Assembly (NCBI GenBank): GCA_020026075.1
Contig: JAHHQZ010000042.1
Coordinates: 1-9,623, forward strand
Source: Actinobacillus sp.
Lineage (GTDB): Bacteria; Pseudomonadota; Gammaproteobacteria; Enterobacterales; Pasteurellaceae
Length of the DNA stretch: 9,623 bases
Direction of reading: 5' to 3'
The notes below the pieces were generated by a model that ran no database searches, was not told the origin of the DNA, and was given only the letters and a program-made list of their open reading frames with translations. The position numbers were made by a program, and so were the translations under genes. Positions 1-6,639 of the stretch are shown piece after piece (position 1 is the first letter of the stretch; each line of letters begins with the position of its first letter).

Positions 1-53
1 ATACAGAGCCCAGTCCTTAAATTAATTTAGTCTAAGTTTTTGGGGTCAGGTCA
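1..53 (+). mobile_element. Right end of an IS3-family (IS150-group-like) insertion sequence, truncated by the window edge
   Basis: The outer end reads, on the reverse strand, TGACCTGACCCC followed by AAAA and a GACTAA core. This has the TG...CA boundary and the CTG-CCCC-AAAA layout of IS3/IS150-type terminal inverted repeats. It closely resembles the start of the element at 9571 (TGATCTGCACCCC...GACTAA). A transposase-like C-terminus ends at 25, just inside the terminus, as expected for the right end of such an element. The element therefore points in the + direction and most of it lies left of the window. The boundary at 53 is inferred from the terminal CA. No target duplication can be checked because the other end is not visible. 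IS subgroup assignment is from memory of terminus style, not a database match. Confidence 0.72.
2..25 (+). CDS. IS3-family transposase OrfB, C-terminal 7 residues only (partial)
   Basis: In the frame beginning at base 2 the codons give YRAQSLN followed by TAA at 23-25. Many IS3-family OrfB (DDE transposase) proteins end in a YRTQ-like tail shortly before the right inverted repeat, and this fragment sits 28 nt before the inferred IS end. It is too short for an independent identification; the call rests on its position inside the IS end and on the tail resemblance. The rest of the transposase lies outside the window. Confidence 0.5.
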   Translation, partial: YRAQSLN

Positions 54-79
54 TCTAGGGCATTAATCGTAAAGGGGTG

Positions 80-85
80 TATAAT
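80..85 (+). promoter_or_regulatory. Candidate -10 box upstream of thiL
   Basis: A perfect TATAAT lies 85-90 nt upstream of the thiL start, in the short unique stretch after the IS end. No good -35 hexamer is visible 16-18 bp upstream (the 57-62 region reads AGGGCA), and the TG before the box lacks the spacer base of a true extended -10. If used, transcription would start near 92 and the transcript would carry the hairpin at 120-147 in its leader. IS insertion at 53 may have replaced an original -35. Confidence 0.4.
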
Positions 86-113
86 GGCGGAGTTTTATGA
101 TTAACCAATGCAT

Positions 114-152
114 TTGCTAGGCTGGAATTTTTTTGAAAATTTCGGCCTTTTT
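114..152 (+). repeat. Dispersed repeat copy A, folding into a terminator-like hairpin in the thiL leader
   Basis: The segment begins TTGCTAGGCTGGAAT and ends in CGGCC plus five T. Bases 120-130 can pair with 137-147 in RNA (11 pairs, two of them G-U) around a 6-nt loop, and T148-T152 follow directly, which is the layout of an intrinsic terminator. An inverted second copy sits at 6640-6687, sharing the 15-base start exactly and the GAAAATT-CGGCCTT end with one base change. The T-tract runs into the thiL ribosome-binding site (AAAGGA, 153-158), so the structure could stop upstream transcription, attenuate thiL, or simply be a mobile palindromic repeat. Confidence 0.6.
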
Positions 153-169
153 AAAGGATGAAAACCACA

Positions 170-1156
170 ATGGGCGAATTTGATCTTATCGCACGTTATT
201 TTAACCAAACTACTTTTTCTAATGTTGCGCTGGGCATTGGCGATGATTGCGCCATTGTGGATTGCCCAACGGATCAGCAAATTGCTATCACCACAGACAC
301 AATGGTGGAGCATAGCCACTTTTTGCCCAACATTTCCCCTGCAGATTTAGCCTACAAAGCCTTGGCGAGCAATATTAGCGACTTGGCAGCAATGGGGGCA
401 ACGCCTGCGTGGGTGTCATTAGCGTTGACCTTGCCAACGATTGATGAGCAGTGGCTTGCGGCATTTTCGCAGGCACTTTTTGCGTATTTAAAACAGGAAA
501 ATATCGCACTTATCGGCGGCGACACCACCAAAGGTGCATTGCACTGCGTAACTATCACCGCACAGGGCTTGTTGCCAAAAGGGCAAGCGTTACAACGTAA
601 CGCAGGTAAAGCAGGGGATTATGTTTTTGTATCTGGCACGTTAGGCGACAGTGCTGCAGGCTTAGCCTTATTGCTTGATGAACAAAAAAACGGCGAAAAT
701 TCCGGCCTAGCCCCTGCCATTAAAAATGCTTTATTGGCACGTCATTTCCGCCCAACGCCCCGTGTTGCGTTGGGAAAATTTTTACTGAAACAGCATTTTT
801 CACGTTGTGCATTGGATATTTCAGACGGTCTACTTGGCGATGTGCAACACATTTTGCAGAAAAGCCAATGCGGTATCGTGATAAACCTAGAATATTTGCC
901 TTTATCACAAGCCTTACGCTCGGCGTTTCCTTTGCAACAAGCGGAAACCTTTGCCCTAACAGGCGGCGAGGATTACGAACTCTGTTTCACCGTGCCAGCG
1001 GATAAAATCACCGCTTTTCAACAAGCCATCGCAAACAAGCGAGTCCCTTGCCCTGTTACCTGTATAGGCCGCCTTACCGCCAACACAGGAACTGTATTGC
1101 AACGACAAGGGAAAAACGTTACATTTCAAGCGTCAAGTTTTGACCATTTTAAATAA
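170..1156 (+). CDS. thiL: Thiamine-monophosphate kinase ThiL
   Basis: ThiL is the cytoplasmic kinase that phosphorylates thiamine monophosphate with ATP to give thiamine diphosphate, the last step of the pathway. From the ATG at 170 the protein has 328 residues, close to the E. coli enzyme. It shows the PurM/AIRS-like ATP- and Mg-binding motifs: GIGDDC (22-27), TTD ending at D43, NISDLAAMG (68-76), GGDTT (116-120), LDISDGLLGD (215-224) and GGEDYEL (265-271). An in-frame ATG at 158 would add four residues (MKTT), but it overlaps the only ribosome-binding site (AAAGGA, 153-158), and family members begin at about the MGEF position, so 170 is preferred. The usual Pasteurellaceae neighbours nusB (before) and pgpA (after) are not here: an IS end precedes the gene and a restriction-modification gene starts 10 nt after its stop. 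The protein itself looks intact. Confidence 0.95.
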   Translation: MGEFDLIARYFNQTTFSNVALGIGDDCAIVDCPTDQQIAITTDTMVEHSHFLPNISPADLAYKALASNISDLAAMGATPAWVSLALTLPTIDEQWLAAFSQALFAYLKQENIALIGGDTTKGALHCVTITAQGLLPKGQALQRNAGKAGDYVFVSGTLGDSAAGLALLLDEQKNGENSGLAPAIKNALLARHFRPTPRVALGKFLLKQHFSRCALDISDGLLGDVQHILQKSQCGIVINLEYLPLSQALRSAFPLQQAETFALTGGEDYELCFTVPADKITAFQQAIANKRVPCPVTCIGRLTANTGTVLQRQGKNVTFQASSFDHFK

Positions 1157-1166
1157 AGGAAATTTT

Positions 1167-2945
1167 ATGAGAACAGAAGATGAAGTAAGAGATAATGCTA
1201 AAATTATTTTAGGATTTGATCAAAAAGAAAACAATGTTAAGCAAGGTACGGGTCAAATAACGACTTTTAATCAGTTAGGCTTTAAGGGCATTAATGATAA
1301 ACCAGATGGTTGGTATTTACCCCAAAATACCAATGATCCTGTAATTATTTTGGAAACAAAATCAGAAAGAGAAAATATATTCCTAGACAAATGGAAAAAT
1401 GAACTATTCAAAAATCTTGATATTGTTGCAACAAAATATAAAAACCATATCGGTCTTTTGTTTAATGGTACAGATATTCGTGTATTCAAAAACAACATTG
1501 AATTAGAAGATGTATCAAAAAAATTAGAGCATAAGTCTTATTACCTTGCTTTGTTCTCAAAAAATACCATTGATAAACAAAAGATTTATAGCCTTACACA
1601 AAAAATCAATAATATTCTCCATTTTCAATTTGGCATAAAAAATCTTTATCATCGAATGATTTTTACTGCCTGTGCTTTGGTTGCCAAACGATATAATGAG
1701 AATGCCTTGATTATTGGAATGGATTACCACGCTTTTCATCAATCTATTCATTCTACCTTATCAAAATCACTAAAAGACGCAAAAGCCATCAATCAAAAAG
1801 TTGGCTTATTACTTGATGTCTATTCTGAAATCAGAATGAATTGGACGGAATACCAAGAAGATGTAGATAACTTTATTAAATGGGTGAGTGAAATATCCGA
1901 CTGCGTTAATTCTGATTATTGGAATGGTGAAGATGTAATGGGGATTTTCTTTAACGAGTTTAACCGTTACAAGAAAAAATCAGAGAGCGGTCAAGTTTTT
2001 ACCCCTGATCACATTACTTCTTTTATGTATCGCTTAATTGATGTTAATCAAAATGATGTCGTGCTTGATGCAGCCTGTGGAAGTGGTGCATTTTTAGCAA
2101 AATCAATGGCAAATATGATCAAAGAAGCAGGCGGAAGCAATACAGAAAAGGCAAAACAAATTAAACAAAATCAACTGTTTGGTATTGAATTTGATCGTGA
2201 AATTTATGCCCTTGCTTGTGCGAATATGCTTATCCATAAAGACGGTAAAACAAACCTAGAACAATTAGACAGCCGTAAAAGTGAGGCTTGTGAGTGGATA
2301 AACTCTAAACCTATCACAAAAGTTTTGATGAACCCACCGTTTGAGCGTAAATACGGCTGTATGACCATTGTGGATAACGTGCTTAAAAATATTCCACAAA
2401 ATACGAAATGTGCCTTTATTCTACCTGATAAAAAGTTGGAAAAAGATAATGGCAAAAAACTATTAAAACACTCTACGCTGGAAAAAATCATCAAATTACC
2501 TGAAAATGTATTTAATGAAGGGGTTACCACATCAATTTTTATTTTTACAGCAGGTATTCCGCATTCTAATAAAGAAATTTTTACTTGTTATATTGAAGAT
2601 GATGGTTTAGAAACGGTTAAAAATCAAGGAAGACAAGATATTAAAAACAGATGGCAAGCAATAGAAGATAATTGGATTGATATTATCCGTAAACAAAGCG
2701 GTAATGAAACTATCAAATGGATAGATCTTCAACAACATTTGAGTTATCAAAAGCCTGAAAAACCTTTTGAAATTAGTGAAGATGATTTTAAGAAAACTAT
2801 TTTAGATTATCTAATGTTTGAACAAGGAATTGATGTTAAAACATTTAATGAGAAATTACTCAAAAAGGTATTGTATAGCAGTGAAGTAAGCGAAGACAAT
2901 AATCAAGTTTCTATTATGATTGAAAAAGAGCGAACCAATGAATAA
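1167..2945 (+). CDS. Fused restriction nuclease / N6-adenine DNA methyltransferase, BcgI-like (type IIB-style) A subunit
   Basis: This 592-residue protein joins an N-terminal nuclease to an adenine methyltransferase. A PD-(D/E)xK-like signature is visible: PD at 46-47, then E63-T-K65 after a hydrophobic strand. The methyltransferase follows with QVFTP (276-280, motif X region), DAACGSG (301-307, S-adenosylmethionine-binding motif I) and NPPF (389-392, catalytic motif IV). The order N6-MTase motif I before NPPF is that of type I HsdM and gamma-class enzymes. The specificity gene overlaps its end, so this looks like an A2B-type enzyme that methylates and cuts at a split recognition site. The start at 1167 is chosen for AAGGA at 1156-1160; an in-frame ATG at 1140 lies inside thiL without such a site. 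The gene is visibly AT-rich (15 G+C in bases 1381-1440 against 30 in 4921-4980), suggesting horizontal acquisition. A stand-alone methylase with a decayed nuclease cannot be excluded. Confidence 0.85.
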   Translation: MRTEDEVRDNAKIILGFDQKENNVKQGTGQITTFNQLGFKGINDKPDGWYLPQNTNDPVIILETKSERENIFLDKWKNELFKNLDIVATKYKNHIGLLFNGTDIRVFKNNIELEDVSKKLEHKSYYLALFSKNTIDKQKIYSLTQKINNILHFQFGIKNLYHRMIFTACALVAKRYNENALIIGMDYHAFHQSIHSTLSKSLKDAKAINQKVGLLLDVYSEIRMNWTEYQEDVDNFIKWVSEISDCVNSDYWNGEDVMGIFFNEFNRYKKKSESGQVFTPDHITSFMYRLIDVNQNDVVLDAACGSGAFLAKSMANMIKEAGGSNTEKAKQIKQNQLFGIEFDREIYALACANMLIHKDGKTNLEQLDSRKSEACEWINSKPITKVLMNPPFERKYGCMTIVDNVLKNIPQNTKCAFILPDKKLEKDNGKKLLKHSTLEKIIKLPENVFNEGVTTSIFIFTAGIPHSNKEIFTCYIEDDGLETVKNQGRQDIKNRWQAIEDNWIDIIRKQSGNETIKWIDLQQHLSYQKPEKPFEISEDDFKKTILDYLMFEQGIDVKTFNEKLLKKVLYSSEVSEDNNQVSIMIEKERTNE

Positions 2946-3984
2946 GATTGATACAACCAAATGGAAAGAGTTTTCTATTTTTAATGTTTTTAAGACGATT
3001 GATAGTAAAAATAAGCAAGTACCAACAGGAGCCAGTGTAGATAAAAAGAATTTACAAGATGGTAATACTCCAAGAATTACGGTTACAAACTTAAATAATG
3101 GAATAATCGGATATTATGACTGTTGTAAAACAAACCCTAATTATAGAGTTTATGAAAACTTTATAAGCGTATCTTTTTTGGGAACGGTTTTTTATCATAA
3201 TTATGCGGCAAGTTTAGATATGAAAGTCCATTGTTTGCAGTTAAAAAATTATGAGTTAAATCGTTTCATTGGCTGTTTTCTTGTTTCCATTATTAGAGAA
3301 ACGATAAATAAATTTGACTATTCAGACCAAATTTCAAGTAAGGTACTAGCTAGCCTAAAAATAAAATTACCTGCCGATGAGGCAGGTAATCCAAATTTTG
3401 CATATATGGAAACATATATGCAAAATTTGGAAACTAGGGTCAGTACTGACCTAGTGAAACTAGGGTCAGTAGAAAAATCGAAAAATATTTATTTAGATAT
3501 TAAAGAATGGAAAATTTTTAGTTTTAGGAGTATTTTTAATCGAATTGAGCAAGGAAAACGCCTAACAAAAGCGGATCAAAGATCAGGAAATATACCTTTT
3601 GTAATGGCTGGTGTAACGAACACAGGGATTGTTAATTATATTGCTAATCCCGTTGCAGTTTTTCCCAAAAACTCAATTACCATTGATATATTTGGAAATA
3701 CTTTTTATCGAGATTATGAATTTGGAGCAGGTGATGATACAGGTGTTTATTGGAGTACAGAACGAGAATACTCAAAAGAAACAATGTTATTTTTTGCAAC
3801 AGCGATGAAAAAAGCACTTGCTGAAAAGTTCTCTTTTGATAAGAAATTACGCAGCTCTCAAAGTCTTGATTTGACGTTCAAATTACCTGTAGATACAAAA
3901 GGAAATCCTGATTATGTGTATATGGATACATTTATCAAACAGAAGCTTACTCAAACTCAAAAGCAACTTCATTATTTAGTATAA
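2938..3984 (+). CDS. Restriction-modification specificity (S) subunit with two target-recognition domains
   Basis: This is the DNA-recognition partner of the preceding methyltransferase; two target-recognition domains (TRDs) should each read half of a split site. The 348-residue protein is an internal duplication: W9-K-E-F-S begins half 1 and W191-K-I-F-S half 2, and each half ends in KLPxDxxGNPxxxYM (from 143 and from 315). The matching DNA ends share aaattacctg at 3364 and 3880, 516 bp apart and in frame. Length and organisation fit BcgI B-type subunits (about 340 residues) rather than longer type I HsdS proteins. The ATG at 2938 overlaps the upstream stop by 8 bp, implying translational coupling; AAAGAG at 2924-2929 is a weak ribosome-binding site. 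A TTG start at 2920 would add six residues. The linker between the halves is encoded by an exceptional cluster of inverted and direct repeats (3366-3471). Recognition sequence cannot be predicted. Confidence 0.85.
   Translation: MNKIDTTKWKEFSIFNVFKTIDSKNKQVPTGASVDKKNLQDGNTPRITVTNLNNGIIGYYDCCKTNPNYRVYENFISVSFLGTVFYHNYAASLDMKVHCLQLKNYELNRFIGCFLVSIIRETINKFDYSDQISSKVLASLKIKLPADEAGNPNFAYMETYMQNLETRVSTDLVKLGSVEKSKNIYLDIKEWKIFSFRSIFNRIEQGKRLTKADQRSGNIPFVMAGVTNTGIVNYIANPVAVFPKNSITIDIFGNTFYRDYEFGAGDDTGVYWSTEREYSKETMLFFATAMKKALAEKFSFDKKLRSSQSLDLTFKLPVDTKGNPDYVYMDTFIKQKLTQTQKQLHYLV
3366..3390 (+). repeat. 10-bp perfect inverted repeat inside the specificity gene
   Basis: Bases 3366-3375 (ATTACCTGCC) are the exact reverse complement of 3381-3390, with a 5-nt loop GATGA. 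It encodes the conserved LPADEAGN segment at the end of the first half. The equivalent DNA in the second half (3880 onward) keeps aaattacctg but not the complementary arm, so the protein motif does not force the palindrome. Confidence 0.8.
3391..3430 (+). repeat. 18-bp perfect palindrome with GAAA loop inside the specificity gene
   Basis: Bases 3391-3408 (start CCAAATTTTG, end CATATATG) are the exact reverse complement of 3413-3430; bases 3409-3412 form a GAAA loop, a stable GNRA tetraloop in RNA. The pairing extends one more base pair to 3390/3431. It directly abuts the inverted repeat that ends at 3390. It encodes NFAYMETYMQNLE, the family-typical end of the first half-subunit, so it is a coding palindrome rather than an obvious insertion. 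Confidence 0.9.
3430..3471 (+). repeat. 16-bp direct repeats with an inverted copy between them, 26-bp unit
   Basis: GAAACTAGGGTCAGTA occurs at 3430-3445 and again at 3456-3471. The 10 bases between them (CTGACCTAGT, 3446-3455) are an inverted version of the core, lacking one base. The middle copy can pair with either flanking copy (loop TA on the left, GAA on the right, one bulged G each), giving two mutually exclusive hairpins. The repeats are read in different frames because the 26-bp offset is not a multiple of three. They encode ETRVSTDLVKLGSV in the linker between the two recognition domains. Confidence 0.85.
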
Positions 3985-3985
3985 T
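3980..3985 (+). promoter_or_regulatory. Candidate -10 box for pepN
   Basis: A perfect TATAAT overlaps the stop codon of the specificity gene, 58 nt before the pepN ATG. No convincing -35 is seen at the right distance (3957-3962 reads TCAAAA). It would let pepN be transcribed independently of the RM genes. I see no intrinsic terminator between the specificity gene and pepN, so read-through is also possible. Confidence 0.3.
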
Positions 3986-4042
3986 CAACAGCTAGAATTT
4001 TCTGAACAACTTCAATTATTACTTAGACAGAAGGACACCACT

Positions 4043-6631
4043 ATGCCAAAACAAGCGAAGTATCGTAAAGATTATCAAACCCCTGATTTCACCATTACGG
4101 ATGTGGCGTTGGATTTTCAATTAGATCCTAATAACACGCTGGTAACGGCCACGAGCCAAGTGAAACGTTTAAAAGACAGCAAAACCTTAACCCTTGATGG
4201 GCAAGGCTTTGAGCTGGTTTCTGTGAAGCTGAACGGTGAAAAACTAACAGATTATGAATTAACAAAAACGGCGTTATCTTTGCTAATTCCAGCAGATTTG
4301 CAGGATTTCACCTTAGAAATTCAAACGCTGTTAGTGCCTGCGAAAAACACCAGCCTGCAAGGGCTTTACCAGTCAGGCGAGGCACTTTGTACGCAGTGCG
4401 AGGCAGAAGGTTTTCGTCAAATTACCTATTTCCTTGACCGTCCTGATGTGCTGGCACGTTACACGACCAAAATTACGGCAAATAAAACGGCCTACCCCTA
4501 TTTGCTTTCCAATGGTAACCGTATTGCCAGTGGAGAATTGCCTGATGGCAAACATTGGGTTGAGTGGCAAGATCCGTTCCCCAAACCGTGCTACTTGTTC
4601 GCCTTAGTGGCAGGGCAGTTTGATGTGTTGGAAGATACTTTTACTACAAAAAGCGGTCGTCAAGTGAAATTGGAACTGTTCGTGGACGTGGGCAATTTGG
4701 ATCGTGCAGACTTTGCAATGGAAAGCTTGAAAAAAGCGATGAAATGGGACGAAGACCGTTTTGGTTTAGAGTATGACCTTGATATTTATATGATTGTCGC
4801 TGTGGATTTCTTCAATATGGGGGCGATGGAAAACAAAGGCTTGAACATTTTTAACTCAAAATATGTGCTTGCCAATCCGCAAACCGCCACAGATGACGAC
4901 TATCTCGGCGTAGAATCGGTGATCGGACACGAATATTTCCACAACTGGACAGGCAACCGTGTCACCTGTCGTGATTGGTTCCAATTAAGCTTAAAAGAGG
5001 GCTTGACTGTATTCCGTGACCAAGAGTTTTCCTCCGATGTTGGCTCTCGAGCAGTAAACCGCATTAACAATGTCAACGTATTGCGTGCAATGCAATTCCC
5101 AGAAGACGCAAGCCCAATGTCGCACCCAATCCGCCCTGAAAAAGTGGTTGAAATGAATAATTTCTACACAATGACCGTGTACGAAAAAGGCGCCGAAGTG
5201 ATCCGTATGATGCACACCTTGCTCGGCGAAGACAATTTCCAAGCGGGTATGCGTTTATACATTGCGGAAAATGACGGGAAAGCGGCGACTTGTGATGATT
5301 TTGTCAGCGCAATGGAACGAGCCAGCGGTGTGGATTTGACCTTATTTAGAAAATGGTATTCTCAATCTGGTACGCCTGTTTTAACGGTGCGTGATACTTA
5401 TGATGTCGCCACACAAACCTATCAATTAACCGTAGAACAACATACGCCAGCCACTGCGGATCAAACAGAAAAAGACAGTTTGCACATTCCATTAAAAATT
5501 GCTTTGTATGATGTGAACGGCAAAAAATTTGCCCTTGATCACGATGTGCTAGATGTCAAAACCGCTAGCCAAACGTTTACCTTTAACCACATTGACAGCC
5601 AGCCGATCCCAGCTTTGCTATGTGATTTCTCCGCCCCTGTAAAACTACATTACGACTACACAATGGCGCAGTTGATCACTTTAATGCAGTTCGCGGAAAA
5701 TGAATTTGTGCGTTGGGACGCCACACAAATGCTGTTTAATCAAGTGTTAAAAGCCAATTTAACTCGCTTTGCACAAGGGGAAGCCTTGCAATTCCCAGCG
5801 GAATTTTTAGCTGCATTAAAAGCGACCTTGCAAAATGCTGAGAGTAATGAAGCCATTGCCGCTTTAATTTTAGCCTTGCCATCTGCAATGACTTTTGCAG
5901 AAACAGTGGATGTTATCGACCCTGTGGCTATTGTTGCGGTGCGTGATTTTATGCAACAGCAAATTAGCGATGCCTTACAGCAAGATTTCTACGACGCATA
6001 CAAAAAATACAAAGCGGATCATTATGTATTTAGCCAAGAGGCCGTAGCACACCGCGCTTTACGCAATCTTTGCTTATCCTATTTGGCCTTTACACGTTTT
6101 GGCGAAAGCCTTGTTACTCGTCATTATTACGAATCTGACAATATGACGGATACCCTTGCAGCCTTGAAAGCTGCCGCACAGGCGAAACTTGCCACTGCTG
6201 AAACTCTGCTCACCGATTTTGAAGAAAAATGGGCACACGATGGCTTGGTAATGGATAAATGGTTCGCCATTCAAGCCAGCCGCCCAGATTCAGCAGCCTT
6301 GACACGAGTGAAAAATCTCTTAAATCACCGCAGTTTCTCAATGCAAAATCCAAACCGTGTACGCAGTTTAATTGGTGCATTTTCGGTGAATAACCTTGCG
6401 CAATTCCACGTGGAAACAGGGGAGGGCTATGCCTTTTTAAGGGATATTTTATTGCAGTTAAACGAAACCAATCCGCAAGTGGCCTCTCGTTTAATTGAGC
6501 CGTTGATCCGTTTCAATCGCTATGATGAAAACCGTCAAGGCTTAATGAAAGAGGCCTTACAACACTTGCGTGCCGAAGAAAATCTTAGCCCAGATTTATC
6601 CGAGAAAATCGAAAAAGCGTTGACCAAGTAA
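4043..6631 (+). CDS. pepN: Aminopeptidase N (M1 family zinc metallopeptidase)
   Basis: PepN is the main cytoplasmic aminopeptidase of gammaproteobacteria, removing N-terminal residues from peptides late in protein turnover. The 862-residue product is close to E. coli PepN (870). The substrate-binding GAMEN motif is at 260-264. The zinc site is HEYFH (H296, E297 catalytic, H300) with the third ligand E319 in LKEG. Y380, in the TVYEKGAEVIRM segment, matches the transition-state tyrosine of the family. All of these are one position below E. coli numbering, so the N-terminal half is collinear and intact. The helical C-terminal domain runs to the normal end. The ATG at 4043 has AAGGA at 4032-4036 with good spacing. 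In-frame codons upstream are open back to about 3979 but contain no start codon. Base composition is that of thiL and the downstream protease, unlike the RM genes between. Confidence 0.97.
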   Translation: MPKQAKYRKDYQTPDFTITDVALDFQLDPNNTLVTATSQVKRLKDSKTLTLDGQGFELVSVKLNGEKLTDYELTKTALSLLIPADLQDFTLEIQTLLVPAKNTSLQGLYQSGEALCTQCEAEGFRQITYFLDRPDVLARYTTKITANKTAYPYLLSNGNRIASGELPDGKHWVEWQDPFPKPCYLFALVAGQFDVLEDTFTTKSGRQVKLELFVDVGNLDRADFAMESLKKAMKWDEDRFGLEYDLDIYMIVAVDFFNMGAMENKGLNIFNSKYVLANPQTATDDDYLGVESVIGHEYFHNWTGNRVTCRDWFQLSLKEGLTVFRDQEFSSDVGSRAVNRINNVNVLRAMQFPEDASPMSHPIRPEKVVEMNNFYTMTVYEKGAEVIRMMHTLLGEDNFQAGMRLYIAENDGKAATCDDFVSAMERASGVDLTLFRKWYSQSGTPVLTVRDTYDVATQTYQLTVEQHTPATADQTEKDSLHIPLKIALYDVNGKKFALDHDVLDVKTASQTFTFNHIDSQPIPALLCDFSAPVKLHYDYTMAQLITLMQFAENEFVRWDATQMLFNQVLKANLTRFAQGEALQFPAEFLAALKATLQNAESNEAIAALILALPSAMTFAETVDVIDPVAIVAVRDFMQQQISDALQQDFYDAYKKYKADHYVFSQEAVAHRALRNLCLSYLAFTRFGESLVTRHYYESDNMTDTLAALKAAAQAKLATAETLLTDFEEKWAHDGLVMDKWFAIQASRPDSAALTRVKNLLNHRSFSMQNPNRVRSLIGAFSVNNLAQFHVETGEGYAFLRDILLQLNETNPQVASRLIEPLIRFNRYDENRQGLMKEALQHLRAEENLSPDLSEKIEKALTK

Positions 6632-6639
6632 TAAAAACG

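Noticed and set aside
84..104. Six-codon open frame MAEFYD with AAAGGGG upstream, as a possible thiL leader peptide
   Set aside because: Its start codon overlaps the candidate -10 box, so it would not be on a transcript from that promoter, and its residues suggest no regulation.
1140..1145. TTGACC at the end of thiL as a -35 for the RM genes
   Set aside because: The matching -10 position would overlap the methyltransferase start codon, leaving no leader. Co-transcription with thiL is simpler.
2204..2530. Reverse-strand 108-codon open frame inside the methyltransferase
   Set aside because: It lies wholly opposite conserved methyltransferase motifs, has no recognisable domain, and fits a shadow of the real gene.
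4648..4658. AAAAAGCGGTC as a Pasteurellaceae DNA-uptake sequence (ACAAGCGGT type)
   Set aside because: It differs by one base from the 9-mer, and I found no exact ACAAGCGGT or AAGTGCGGT on either strand. AAAGCGG strings recur in coding sequence here as ordinary codon pairs.
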